From a virus: a stretch of DNA of 40,878 bases. Both the position numbers and the translations under genes were made by a program. Every line of letters begins with the position of its first letter. Position 1 is the first letter of the stretch. Positions 6,820-15,125 of the stretch are shown here, in pieces. Location of the stretch: IMG/VR virus record IMGVR_UViG_3300042938_001120, positions 1-40,878 of that record; one strand, given 5' to 3'. The notes under the pieces are model-generated. The model did no database searches. It saw only the letters and a list, made by a program, of their open reading frames with translations, and was not told the origin of the DNA.

Positions 6820-7126
6820 CCCGGCTTAGTTTAACAATCATCTCCTGCACCGTCGCGCGATCTTTGTCTGCGCCAGATAGCATTAATGCAAATGCGCGAT
6901 AGTTGATGCCGTCGATGTGGCTGTCATAATGATCCGGGCATGTTGCGCGACGAGCGTCTTTGACTGACTCCAGCACGATGGCGACATCGTAGGCGCTAAC
7001 ATTTTTATCGAGCTTCAACGTAGCCAGCTTTGCTGCACGCTCGAAGTTGGCTTCAATACCGCCGTAGTTCACGCCGCGTTCTGCAATCAAAGCTGCTGCT
7101 GCGTCCAGGATGTCTTTCGGGTTCAT
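6797..7126 (-). CDS. DUF6378-like phage protein
   Basis: 109 residues from ATG at 7126, with GAGGAGAGAACC upstream. The pattern ILDAAAALIAERGVNYGG ... NFERAAKLATL ... VAIVLESVKDARRATCPDH ... DSHIDGINYRAFA matches the small all-helical DUF6378 family, where NF, K-xxR and DxxGY positions are conserved. Function unknown; such proteins occur in phage nucleotide or early-gene regions. Confidence 0.75.
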   Translation of the reverse strand: MNPKDILDAAAALIAERGVNYGGIEANFERAAKLATLKLDKNVSAYDVAIVLESVKDARRATCPDHYDSHIDGINYRAFALMLSGADKDRATVQEMIVKLSRDEADAPR

Positions 7127-7136
7127 GGTTCTCTCC

Positions 7137-7895
7137 TCACTTAGGCCGAAACAAAAAGTCATAGTAATTGTTTGCGTCAACAATCTGGACGATCTCTTCT
7201 ATCGTCAGCTTCCTCTTGTCGTCGCAGAAGTCGAAAGCTTCGTAGCCGATCAGCTTCATGTGATTAGCCAATGTGGCGACAGAAACTTCAGATACGCCTG
7301 AGAGGCAGTCCTTATTGATCTCCATCACGATGTCAGGCTTGTGCTTGATGAGGATGGCTTTCATGCCATGCAGAGCAAGCATCTCCGCACCCTCGATGTC
7401 CATCTTAACAAGGTCGATGTGTGGAAGATCAGACAGAACATCATCCAGCTTGACGCATGGAACGACGTTCTTTCCTTCGCCCTTTCGTGATAAATTTCGA
7501 ATCGTGGAGCCGCCGAGGTTGTCTCCAAACTCAGTCAGCATCTCGATTAAGCCGTTCTCTTCCGACACCGCGTAAGGCAGCACATCTATGATGTCATCGA
7601 AGCCTGACTCGACCACAGAAGACATGAGGTACGGCACAACGAGCGGGTTGGCCTCAATCGCAATCACGCGACCAGAACCAACATCCCTCATCTTGGTCGC
7701 GACGGACAGGGAGAAGTAGCCGACATTCGCGCCTATATCGAGAAACGTAAGGTCTCGATACACATACTCATGCAGCAGCTTCTCGACATGCGGCTCCCAT
7801 CGCCCTGTGTGGAGGATCGCGCTGGATACGCCATGATCTTCAAGGCATACCCAGATGTAGGAGCCAAAGTGCGTCTTTGTCTTAACCCACTTCAT
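7137..7895 (-). CDS. FkbM-family SAM methyltransferase
   Basis: 252 residues. SAM-binding motif I is FLDIGANVGYFSL (51-63, D53), the acidic end of beta-2 is VIAIEANP, and the FkbM signature is VKLDDVL followed by VDLVKMDIEGAE-type text (here IDLVKMDIEGAEM). FkbM enzymes O-methylate sugars or similar small hydroxyls. In an early phage operon it may modify host surface glycan or a phage sugar. It could also be DNA-base related, but nothing supports that directly. Its ATG overlaps the upstream stop by one base (TGATG). Confidence 0.85.
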   Translation of the reverse strand: MKWVKTKTHFGSYIWVCLEDHGVSSAILHTGRWEPHVEKLLHEYVYRDLTFLDIGANVGYFSLSVATKMRDVGSGRVIAIEANPLVVPYLMSSVVESGFDDIIDVLPYAVSEENGLIEMLTEFGDNLGGSTIRNLSRKGEGKNVVPCVKLDDVLSDLPHIDLVKMDIEGAEMLALHGMKAILIKHKPDIVMEINKDCLSGVSEVSVATLANHMKLIGYEAFDFCDDKRKLTIEEIVQIVDANNYYDFLFRPK

Positions 7896-8170
7896 CAGGC
7901 GATACCTTCACGGCGCATAGCAGCTTGACCCAGCGGAGTATCGCTCAGCATCCCTAGCGCAGACATGTACGTCTGGACGAGCTGATCCTCCATCTCCACT
8001 TCTTCGCGGTTCTTCTTGCGAATGGCGATCACCTTCTTGAGGATCTTCGGATCGAAGCCGTTGCTCTTGGCTTCTGCGTAAATCTCTTTGATGTCGCTCG
8101 CGAGCAGAGCCCTGTCGTCTTCCAGCTTCTCGATGCGATCAACGATGGATTGAAGTTGGTTGTTAATCAT
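7895..8170 (-). CDS. GapR/DUF2312-like nucleoid protein
   Basis: 91 residues from ATG at 8170, preceded by GGGAGAG. The segments LQSIVDRIEKLEDDRALLA, DIKEIYAEAKSNGFDPK, ILKKVIAIRKKN and EEVEMEDQLVQTYMSALGM match the three-helix DUF2312 family whose characterised member is Caulobacter GapR, a protein that encircles over-twisted DNA. The family is typical of alphaproteobacteria and their phages. It could help relieve or mark supercoiling during phage replication. The length matches the family. Confidence 0.85.
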   Translation of the reverse strand: MINNQLQSIVDRIEKLEDDRALLASDIKEIYAEAKSNGFDPKILKKVIAIRKKNREEVEMEDQLVQTYMSALGMLSDTPLGQAAMRREGIA

Positions 8171-8171
8171 C

Positions 8172-8426
8172 TCACTCTCCCAGGTCAGCGGTGATGAAAT
8201 TGGCGTGCCGCGCAATGTCGCGCCACACTTCGATGTTGTGGGCTTCTGTTGTTCCAGCCCGCGAGATCAGAGAAAGGATTTGGTCAATCGCTTCCCTTTG
8301 ATGGGGGTTCATTGACTCCCGGTCGCTCAAGCAGCGGAAATCTAGCTTCAGCATCTGAGATAGATTGGATGACTTCACAAAGTCCTCCATCGGTTTGTTC
8401 GTTTTGTTTATGCTCACAACCGTCAT
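8172..8426 (-). CDS. Hypothetical early protein, 84 aa
   Basis: 84 residues with a very strong AAGGAGGAAGCG site before the ATG at 8426. The middle (ESMNPHQREAIDQILSLISRA) looks helical and the rest is unassigned. It ends one base upstream of the GapR-like start region, so the two are co-translated. No family recognised. Confidence 0.65.
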   Translation of the reverse strand: MTVVSINKTNKPMEDFVKSSNLSQMLKLDFRCLSDRESMNPHQREAIDQILSLISRAGTTEAHNIEVWRDIARHANFITADLGE

Positions 8427-8436
8427 CGCTTCCTCC

Positions 8437-8631
8437 TTAGTGCAAGATTTCCATCAGCCTGCTCTTCGCACGCTGTAGCGAGCGCGCATACTCAATCTGC
8501 CCATGCACAGAAACAAGCCGCCAAAGCCGCTGGCTGTCAGCATATCTGACAACCTTGGAAATGTAGCCCACTTCCCGCTCGCGATAACGCAGCGTGTAAG
8601 TGCCGTCGTCGTTCTTCGTCAGATCAATCAT
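8437..8631 (-). CDS. Hypothetical first gene of the early operon, 64 aa
   Basis: 64 residues from ATG at 8631, chosen because GAGGAGGACCGC directly precedes it; the longer frame from 8691 would start inside the promoter. Sequence: a beta-rich N-terminus (DDGTYTLRYREREVGYISKV) and a basic helix (QRAKSRLMEIL). No family recognised. It is the first gene after the leftward promoter at 8663-8691. Confidence 0.65.
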   Translation of the reverse strand: MIDLTKNDDGTYTLRYREREVGYISKVVRYADSQRLWRLVSVHGQIEYARSLQRAKSRLMEILH

Positions 8632-8650
8632 GCGGTCCTCCTCGACCGGG

Positions 8651-8679
8651 TTGACGCTCGTACCATAAGTGCATATTTT
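8651..8679 (+). promoter_or_regulatory. Putative rightward (integrase) promoter
   Basis: TTGACG, 17-base spacer, TATTTT. The predicted start would be about 12-15 bases before the integrase ATG at 8700, giving almost no leader. It overlaps the leftward promoter on the other strand, so polymerase cannot occupy both at once. Confidence 0.45.
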
Positions 8680-8691
8680 AATTGTCGTCAA
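8663..8691 (-). promoter_or_regulatory. Putative leftward early promoter
   Basis: Read on the minus strand: TTGACG (8691-8686), 17-base spacer, TTATGG (8668-8663). It lies ~30 bases upstream of the first early gene and its strong ribosome site. A perfect -35 to -10 spacing and its location at the only divergent point of this side support it; the -10 is imperfect. Confidence 0.5.
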
Positions 8692-8699
8692 GTCTCCAA

Positions 8700-9608
8700 A
8701 TGAGTGAGCAGCTTCAAATGTTGAAAATTAAATTCGCAGAATGGATCGAAGAGCGCCGTGGTCTTGGCCTCATCGCGGAGACAACGGCTAGGAATTACAA
8801 GGAGTTTTGCGCCGATCTTCTCGTCTGTCATGGGGATCGCGACCTGAGCGGCCTGACGCCGCAGATTGTTACGGCATGGTACATCAAAAGGCTGAAAACC
8901 TGCTCAGCATCGACCGTCAGGGTGGCGCACCAGATACTCTGCGGCTTCTTCTCGTGGTGCGTCGAGCAGGGGGCCTTAGCCGCTTCTCCGATGCTTAAGG
9001 TAACGCCGCCCAGGAAGGACAAGACTGAGCGTAAGGCGTTGACGGAGGAGGAAATTCGCCGCCTTCTCGATCATGTCGCGGATCAGCCGCTTGTAGGGCT
9101 GGCAGTCAGGATTGCCCTAGCCACAGGATTGCGCCGGGGTGAGATCGCTGCGCTGACTTGGGGTGACCTAGACTTATCCACAGGTAAACTTTTCGTGACC
9201 AAGGCAATTGTCAGGGTTGGAGGGTGCGAACGCGTCACAAAACCCAAAACTGCGTCTGCTGTGCGTGTGGTGTCGCTGCCTGCTAGTCTTTTGGGGGAGC
9301 TTCGTGCAATATCGCGAGGCCCGACTGAGCCGATCCTCCTCTCCGCTCAGGGCGGGCGTCCGTCTCTGGCGCACCTGTCACGCTCCGTGGGTGCTGCGAT
9401 GACGGCAGTCGGGCTGGGTGATGGGTATTGCTTACACTCAGCCCGACATTCCCATGCCACAGCTTTGCTTCGCAAGAAAATGCCGGTGAAGGCAGTGTCG
9501 CAGCGCCTGGGGCACTCAGATGTGACCACGACGCTGCGCACCTATGCCCACGTCTTCGAGACAGATGACGAGGATCTGGCTGAAGCGATGGAGGGGTTAT
9601 TGGCCTAG
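8700..9608 (+). CDS. int: Tyrosine recombinase / phage integrase
   Basis: 302 residues from ATG at 8700; an in-frame TTG at 8682 lies inside the promoter region and is unlikely. The N-terminal ~100 residues are the SAM-like core-binding domain (FAEWIEERRGLGLIAETTARNY). The catalytic domain shows R145 in ATGLRRGE, a beta-hairpin lysine in GKLFVTK, H246-x-x-R249 in HSARHSH, H272 in LGHSDVTTTLRTY and nucleophile Y282. It integrates and excises the prophage. No weak-site ribosome motif is clear upstream. The last 12 bases overlap the convergent end of the late operon. attP is expected nearby but I cannot identify it. Confidence 0.93.
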   Translation: MSEQLQMLKIKFAEWIEERRGLGLIAETTARNYKEFCADLLVCHGDRDLSGLTPQIVTAWYIKRLKTCSASTVRVAHQILCGFFSWCVEQGALAASPMLKVTPPRKDKTERKALTEEEIRRLLDHVADQPLVGLAVRIALATGLRRGEIAALTWGDLDLSTGKLFVTKAIVRVGGCERVTKPKTASAVRVVSLPASLLGELRAISRGPTEPILLSAQGGRPSLAHLSRSVGAAMTAVGLGDGYCLHSARHSHATALLRKKMPVKAVSQRLGHSDVTTTLRTYAHVFETDDEDLAEAMEGLLA

Positions 9609-11429
9609 AAGGCCAGCCTCTCGTGCAGAATACAAACCGCCCTGCGCCGCCGGTGAAATAGTCGTAAAGACCGGAGGTCGGCTACCTGCAAGAGCCTGGT
9701 TCCTGAGCCAAGCCTGAGTTGCAGGGTTAAGCAGCGCAGTGGATGACAGGAAACCAAATGGGGCAGCGATTGCGCTTTTCATGACCTCTCCAGCCATCTG
9801 GCCAGGCGATAGCATAGCTCTTGCTGCTGCACGAGCTTCTGTCCCTGACTGAGGCAGTCGAGGATAAAACGTGGCCCCTATGCGGGCCAGTTCGTTCATA
9901 TCCCCGTATCCTTGGCGATAAAGTGCGGGAGCTTCTGCTTCTACTGCTTGGCGGAACCTTGGGCCGCTGATCTCTCCCGAAGCGCCTCCTGCTCCTCCAG
10001 CAGCCCGCTCTATTGTTTTTGCCAAAGCGTAATCGCGACGAGCTTGCGTCAAGTCCTCGCGCTTAGTCTTACTCGTAGCTCTCTCAAAGGCGTTATCGAG
10101 CGCATTTCGCACGCCACGCAAAGCCTCTCCATAATCCCGATCAGCGGCTACAGAGCTTTTGCTGTAACGCTTTGCCTGATCGTTGATTTGTCTGCGTATT
10201 TCTTGATACTGAGCGCCGCTCATCGCACCGCCAGTCGAAGCAATCTCGGTGACCCAGTTAGCGAATGCTTCCTTCTGAACAGCTTGGGGAGTTTTATAAT
10301 AATCGCGGGCTACCTTAGTGAGATCATCCGCAAACTCAGGCGTGTTGACGGGTATCACAGGGGTTGTTTCAGCCAGCTCTCGAATACGCCCGCCAGCCAC
10401 GTCTCGGGCTTGCCGCAGCGCCTCTGGGGTCGCTAAATCTCCGGGCACATTAGCCTGACGCATCACCGCTGACTGGAAAGCTCTTTCTTGCTGCGGCTGC
10501 GCAGCGCGCATCCTAACCGCGCCTGGAAGCTCGCTTGCAACATTTTCCATATATTGAAGGCGAGGTATGCCAAGCGATTGCCCAGCGGTAGGCTGCAACC
10601 CATATTTCTCCCCAGCTACGGTCAGCAGTCGTTGCTGCTCTGGATTTATATTCGATGTGAATGGAGTCACAGCGCGTGTCGCGCCAGAAGCCGCAACGGT
10701 AGGAAGTGCGCCGAATATGAGGCCAGCCGCTATATTCTGACCGGGTGTTCCACCTCGCTCGGCGGATAGCTGTGCCGCAGCGCCGCCAGTTCCTGCGCCC
10801 ACAGTCGTTAGAACGGGAGAGGCGGAAGCAGATCTGGCGTATTGGCCAGCGGCTTGTGTTGCCGCCTGCTGGAGCGTCTGCGCAGCAGTAGCAGGAGCAA
10901 CCGCAGGTGCGACAGCAGGTATCAGCCCGCGAGCTGTAGAGGCGATAGCCCCGCCAGTCGCTGCGCCCAGCGCGCTTTCGACACCTTGTGTTAAGATGCG
11001 CTCGCCGGGTGTGCGAGGAGCCTCTATCGGCAGATTGCTGGCAAGCTGCTGACCTGCCTGACCAAGTGCTTGCAAGTTTCTAAATGCTGGTGTGTATGGG
11101 ACAGGCTCCGCGCCTAGAGCTGGAGCCGCCACATTATACCCTCGCTTCGCTAAATTAACGAGAGAATCGTATGCGTCAGCAGCTAGGGCTGGCAAACCGA
11201 AAACAGCAGTCGGTGCGCCAGAGACGAGAGCGCGTCCGCCAACCGCCGCCATTCTCCCCAGATCAGTTGGGGCCTCTTGCGGTCGCATAAACTCGTAATC
11301 GCGGCCTAAAGCGGCCTCAAGCTCAGGATCAGTCTGCGCTGGAGTTTGCGGCTTAACGCCAGATGACATTGCCTTAGCGTCGCGCTCAATTTTGCTGAGG
11401 AAGTCGTCGTCTCCTGCGCGCTCAGCCAT
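9597..11429 (-). CDS. Large putative ejection / internal virion protein
   Basis: 610 residues from ATG at 11429 (GGAGA site upstream); a GTG at 11444 is also possible. Composition is Ala/Gly/Gln rich with long hydrophobic-small stretches (ALGAATGGAIASTARGLIPAVAPAV) and helical C-terminal segments (YQEIRRQINDQAKRYSKSS, RGVRNALDNAFERATSK). It is the last and longest gene of a block of such proteins downstream of tail genes, the position of T7 gp14-16 or P22 gp7/gp16/gp20 ejection proteins. No transglycosylase motif is seen here. Role assigned by position and composition only. Confidence 0.6.
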   Translation of the reverse strand: MAERAGDDDFLSKIERDAKAMSSGVKPQTPAQTDPELEAALGRDYEFMRPQEAPTDLGRMAAVGGRALVSGAPTAVFGLPALAADAYDSLVNLAKRGYNVAAPALGAEPVPYTPAFRNLQALGQAGQQLASNLPIEAPRTPGERILTQGVESALGAATGGAIASTARGLIPAVAPAVAPATAAQTLQQAATQAAGQYARSASASPVLTTVGAGTGGAAAQLSAERGGTPGQNIAAGLIFGALPTVAASGATRAVTPFTSNINPEQQRLLTVAGEKYGLQPTAGQSLGIPRLQYMENVASELPGAVRMRAAQPQQERAFQSAVMRQANVPGDLATPEALRQARDVAGGRIRELAETTPVIPVNTPEFADDLTKVARDYYKTPQAVQKEAFANWVTEIASTGGAMSGAQYQEIRRQINDQAKRYSKSSVAADRDYGEALRGVRNALDNAFERATSKTKREDLTQARRDYALAKTIERAAGGAGGASGEISGPRFRQAVEAEAPALYRQGYGDMNELARIGATFYPRLPQSGTEARAAARAMLSPGQMAGEVMKSAIAAPFGFLSSTALLNPATQAWLRNQALAGSRPPVFTTISPAAQGGLYSAREAGLLGQ

Positions 11430-11430
11430 A

Positions 11431-12807
11431 TCAGTTGTCTCCACGCTTAATGAGGAACTCGCGCTTTTGCGGAGAATAATACATGGTTCCCTTTTTAAGG
11501 GCTCTGTACTGCTCGGCGTTTTCTACGCTTTGAACTGGCGGCGGCACGTTCTGAGCGGCGAAATCATCAAACCCACCCAAGCTGCCCTTGTTGTCTCGAT
11601 AATATTTATCCATTGCCCGCGCATACGCCCGTTCGTAGTCAATATTCTGCTTCAAGTAACTAGTAATAAGAATGTTGCCGTTCCTGGTTTTTGATAGCTG
11701 AGGAGCAGCAGATTGGAAGAGCTGATCTTCGTAGTTCGACGTTGAACCAGATCCCTCAACCCTCATGCGAGGGACAATAAAGTTTGTGACTGAGTTGAAG
11801 AGTTCTTCGCCTGCAAGCTTATCTGCTTCCTGCTGAGGAAGTATTCCAAGTCCAGACATTAATTTTCTAATGCCAAGCGTGGCATTTGTGATGACTCCAG
11901 TATCAAGGTTTCCTTCAACCAACTGCCTTTGAGCAATTTCCAGAGGCGCAGCAATAGTTGACATGGAGCGGACAGATTTCTGTGTGTCCTGAATGCGCTT
12001 GGTGTCAATTTCACCAGCGCCTTTTTCGCCCATATTAATATTTACGCCACCCTGCGAGTATGGCTTGAACTCTCCAGTCACAACATTGCGCTGGCCGACA
12101 ATGGGCTTGTTATCAGCCCCCATGACAGTAGTTGGCTCAAATTGAGCGCCCTGCCGCTGGGTTTTACTCTTGATAAATTCATCCCGTAGGCTTTTGTCTA
12201 CAATAATCATTTCACGAGCCGCAGCCATTTCTGGCTTGCCATATACAGGGTCTTGCTCAAGCAGGGCGCGGATGGTCGGTGTAGCCTCTTCCCCAGCCTT
12301 AATTTGCCGCAGTTGAGCCTCGGAAAGCTGCTGCTGAACCGGATCACGAGTGCCGATGCTTTGCATGATTTTCATGATGTTGGTCGGCGTATTAGCTCGC
12401 ACGAAATCAGCATCCCTGCCAATCAGTTTTCCAACACCTTCAGGATCTGTCTTAATCCTCTCGCCAAGAGACGCAAGACCGCGAGCTTCTTCCATAGCCC
12501 CACGCTGCTGCGCCGTCATCAGGCGAGCCTGCGAGGACTTGAAGATGTCGGTCTGCATTCCGCCCAGGGCAGGGCCGATACCAGCGAGCAATTTAGCTCG
12601 CTCAGATCCCGTCATCGGCTGGCCCGCAGCAAGCAGCAATGACGACACGTTCGCGAGAGTGTTGATCCCCGCCTGACGTACATCTTGCTCAGGAACACCA
12701 AACTGCGCGTTGATCGCGTTAGGGTCCGCGTACCGTCCACGGTTCAGGAAGAAGTCTCCAGCTCCGCTCACTGCGTTGCTGATACCGTCAAGGATGCCGT
12801 CAGCCAT
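11431..12807 (-). CDS. Putative ejection / internal virion protein
   Basis: 458 residues, start at ATG 12807 with GGAGAGTAGAG upstream. The N-terminus (GILDGISNAVSGAGDFFLNRGRY) is small-residue rich; the centre is helical and Gln/Arg/Glu rich; the C-terminus NAEQYRALKKGTMYYSPQKREFLIK resembles the short beta-hairpin module (YxxLxxGxxYxxPxG) often seen at the ends of phage virion proteins. Its stop abuts the start of the next ejection protein. A pilot or scaffold role inside the capsid is inferred from neighbours. Confidence 0.6.
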   Translation of the reverse strand: MADGILDGISNAVSGAGDFFLNRGRYADPNAINAQFGVPEQDVRQAGINTLANVSSLLLAAGQPMTGSERAKLLAGIGPALGGMQTDIFKSSQARLMTAQQRGAMEEARGLASLGERIKTDPEGVGKLIGRDADFVRANTPTNIMKIMQSIGTRDPVQQQLSEAQLRQIKAGEEATPTIRALLEQDPVYGKPEMAAAREMIIVDKSLRDEFIKSKTQRQGAQFEPTTVMGADNKPIVGQRNVVTGEFKPYSQGGVNINMGEKGAGEIDTKRIQDTQKSVRSMSTIAAPLEIAQRQLVEGNLDTGVITNATLGIRKLMSGLGILPQQEADKLAGEELFNSVTNFIVPRMRVEGSGSTSNYEDQLFQSAAPQLSKTRNGNILITSYLKQNIDYERAYARAMDKYYRDNKGSLGGFDDFAAQNVPPPVQSVENAEQYRALKKGTMYYSPQKREFLIKRGDN

Positions 12808-12818
12808 CTCTACTCTCC

Positions 12819-13574
12819 TTAGCCCAGAAGCCCTGCGATACGCAGAGCATCTTCAGGCAGACCCATGAGGGCGCGATCAGCGCGAACAAAGTCCGCAGGG
12901 TTATCCGGGTTTCCAAAATTGATCTGCTGGGGCGTTGTAGCGCCCTGCGGCATCACCGGCATCGAGTTTGACTGATAGTTAGGTCCGCCAAGAAGCCGCT
13001 GCATGAAGCTCTCGCGCACAGACGGAGCCGCAGACCCCAGTTGCATAGGTGCGCCAGCAGGAGCCATAGGCATAGAAGGACGGCGCGGCGGAAGCGGGAC
13101 ATTCGGCGGCATGTCGTAACCAGCCAAAGTGCTATCCATTGCCCTCATAGGTATGGGACGAGCGCCAACATCTTCGCCAAATAGGGTGCTATCCATTTGC
13201 CTGACTGGCATAGGAGGCGTGTAATAACCCGCCAAAGTGCTGTCCATCGCCCTCATAGGCATGGGACGAGCACCAACATCTTCACCGAACAGGGTGCTAT
13301 CCATTTGCCTAACTGGCATAGGAGGCTGCGGGACAAAAGGTGCACGCGGCTCCGCAACTGGCGGAACAGAGTAATCAGGCGGCATAAATCCGGGCATCGT
13401 ACTCATTCTCTGCTGAGCAAGCAGCATATTACGCATACCCATATTGCCCAACCGCCCATCAGGGCTAAATGGACTTCTTGTAGGTTGTAGGTTAGCCCGA
13501 CTTCCTAGCGTATAGTCGGGAGAACCTTCAGGCATTCCACGCTGCGCCATAAACTGATCCCAAACCGTCGCCAT
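12819..13574 (-). CDS. Pro/Met-rich virion protein with 36-residue tandem repeats
   Basis: 251 residues of low complexity (Pro, Met, Arg, Gly). A 36-residue unit is repeated twice in tandem and contains PPMPVRQMDSTLFGEDVG and ARPMPMRAMDSTLAGY; each unit itself holds two MRxMDSTL or RQMDSTL half-repeats. The repeat number could vary between strains. N-terminus opens TVWDQFMAQRG. It sits between a virion lysozyme and an ejection protein and is probably a disordered internal or tail-tip protein. No family recognised. Confidence 0.6.
   Translation of the reverse strand: MATVWDQFMAQRGMPEGSPDYTLGSRANLQPTRSPFSPDGRLGNMGMRNMLLAQQRMSTMPGFMPPDYSVPPVAEPRAPFVPQPPMPVRQMDSTLFGEDVGARPMPMRAMDSTLAGYYTPPMPVRQMDSTLFGEDVGARPIPMRAMDSTLAGYDMPPNVPLPPRRPSMPMAPAGAPMQLGSAAPSVRESFMQRLLGGPNYQSNSMPVMPQGATTPQQINFGNPDNPADFVRADRALMGLPEDALRIAGLLG
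13123..13325. repeat. 108-bp tandem repeat within a virion gene
   Basis: Two units with a 108-base period (units begin at 13123 and 13231), differing mainly at third codon positions, which shows the duplication is not brand new and is under coding selection. The second unit is cut short by about 13 bases. Confidence 0.85.
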
Positions 13575-14446
13575 CAGAGTAATCCTCTTCCAAACTGTAT
13601 CGGAACCACACGCCCTCGCACAATCGAAGGCTGAAGCAAGGACATCGGCTGATCCTCACGCGCTTTCTGTGCAGCGCCATAAGCCGACAGCGCAGAGAAC
13701 GCGCGCATCGCGTCGTTCGCCTGAGAAAGATCAGTCTGCATCTGCCGCTGCTGCGCAATCTGCGCCTGAGCCTGATCCGGCGCAAGAGGCTGCGGAGCTT
13801 CAACCATGCCCGGCGCAAGGAAGTTGCCGAACCTACGCGCCGCCGTACCAAAGTCGTTTGCATACACAGGAGCTTGCGGTTGAGCGGCTCGCGTCTGTGC
13901 AGGCGTAGAAGCTGGAGCAACTGGAGATCCAACTTGAGCCATGTCCGCTGCGTTCGCGGTCATATCAGCGGGTATCTGCCCCAGATAGGAACGCCTTGTA
14001 TTATGATGGGCTGCATAACGAGGATCATCATACCGCCACCTGATATAGTTGCGGCCCAGAACTTCAGCCGCGCTCTCAGGGTCAATGTTTGGGTTCGCTA
14101 GAAACGCCTGTCGCGTGCGGGCGTACTCAGGAGATGTCTCCATCTCGCGTCGAACAAACTGGGCCTGGGCCAACAGCGTCTCGGGGCCAGGCATAACCTG
14201 TCCCTGTTCGTTTATCCGCCCTGCTTGACGCAGATAATCAAGAACCTGCTCACGTCGCGGGCCTTGGAAGCTCATAAGACCAAAGTTGGTCGCCCGATTC
14301 GCTGGGTCAGAATGCGTGCCATAGATGTAGCGAGACTGAAACGCATTTTCGCGCCCCGTCTCCGCTGTGAGCGCGCGAGCCTGTGGATCAGAAAACCCAG
14401 CGCCAACAAAAGCGCGGTAAACATCAGCTATCGGGACGTTCGCCAC
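13574..14446 (-). CDS. Virion-associated lysozyme-like protein
   Basis: 290 residues from a GTG at 14446 (TGGAG 8 bases upstream). Residues 1-150 form a lysozyme or glucosaminidase-like domain: ARALTAETGREN with candidate acid E29, THSDPANRATNFGLMSFQGPRREQVL, and FVRREMETSPEYART, as in phage tail lysozymes that check for a periplasmic wall. The C-terminal half is Ala/Pro/Gln rich and likely a virion anchor. It would open peptidoglycan during DNA entry. Start overlaps the PP-loop gene by 23 bases. Confidence 0.7.
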   Translation of the reverse strand: MANVPIADVYRAFVGAGFSDPQARALTAETGRENAFQSRYIYGTHSDPANRATNFGLMSFQGPRREQVLDYLRQAGRINEQGQVMPGPETLLAQAQFVRREMETSPEYARTRQAFLANPNIDPESAAEVLGRNYIRWRYDDPRYAAHHNTRRSYLGQIPADMTANAADMAQVGSPVAPASTPAQTRAAQPQAPVYANDFGTAARRFGNFLAPGMVEAPQPLAPDQAQAQIAQQRQMQTDLSQANDAMRAFSALSAYGAAQKAREDQPMSLLQPSIVRGRVVPIQFGRGLL

Positions 14447-15125
14447 CAGACCAACTCCACTGTGCGCGCACGGCTTGATCTATAATACCAAGACGACGCT
14501 TAATCTCAAATCTCTTATCTTCAGGAAGGTTCTCGATGCGCCGCTGATTGTCGGACAGATAGGCTGTGCAATCCCAGCAGTCGCGCCCCGTCTTCTCGCC
14601 AGCCCTGTAGCCAGGAGCCAGCTCAGCCCCGACATCCTTCAGGTAGGAAAACACATCTTCCGTGGACCAGTCGTAGATCGGCATCAGGTAGGTGATGCCG
14701 TACACCGTGTCGCCGTCCTTGGCCGTGGATTTATGCTCGTCAGCTCCGCGCTGGCCCTTGATCGCTTTCGTAGCGCCGCAGTCCAAAATCGCCTTGTGCA
14801 ACGGGAACCAAATGTTCTCCGCGCAGCAGTTCAGATAGGGCTGCATCAAAGGGGCATCGCCATAAAGCGACACGCCCAGAGCCGTGTTCCTGATCGGCAG
14901 AACATCGACCGGCCACCCATGCTGGGCGACATTCGCAGGCTGATCCGACTTCACCTCGATGAAGTGCGGAAGACGCTTCTTCCAGCCCTCCATATACTCG
15001 ACCATCTCAGGGTATACCGCTCCGGTGTTTACCCAGATGACGGGCAAACGATCCCAGATGTCGCGATATAGGTAAAGACAGGCCAAACTGTCCTTACCAC
15101 CCGAAAACAGAAGAGCCGTGTTCAT
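14424..15125 (-). CDS. PAPS-reductase / PP-loop ATPase family protein
   Basis: 233 residues. The PP-loop SGGKDS (8-13) is intact, followed by VIWVNTGAVYPE and IKGQRGADEHKS, which match the adenosine-phosphosulfate reductase family fold. A C-terminal CWDC pair and an internal NCCAEN are present but the classical CysH ECGLH tail is not, so sulfate reduction is not assured. Related PP-loop proteins make thiolated DNA or RNA bases (DndC-like, TtuA-like). It is embedded among ejection-protein genes and coupled to one by TAATG, which is unusual for a metabolic gene. Confidence 0.82.
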   Translation of the reverse strand: MNTALLFSGGKDSLACLYLYRDIWDRLPVIWVNTGAVYPEMVEYMEGWKKRLPHFIEVKSDQPANVAQHGWPVDVLPIRNTALGVSLYGDAPLMQPYLNCCAENIWFPLHKAILDCGATKAIKGQRGADEHKSTAKDGDTVYGITYLMPIYDWSTEDVFSYLKDVGAELAPGYRAGEKTGRDCWDCTAYLSDNQRRIENLPEDKRFEIKRRLGIIDQAVRAQWSWSGGERPDS

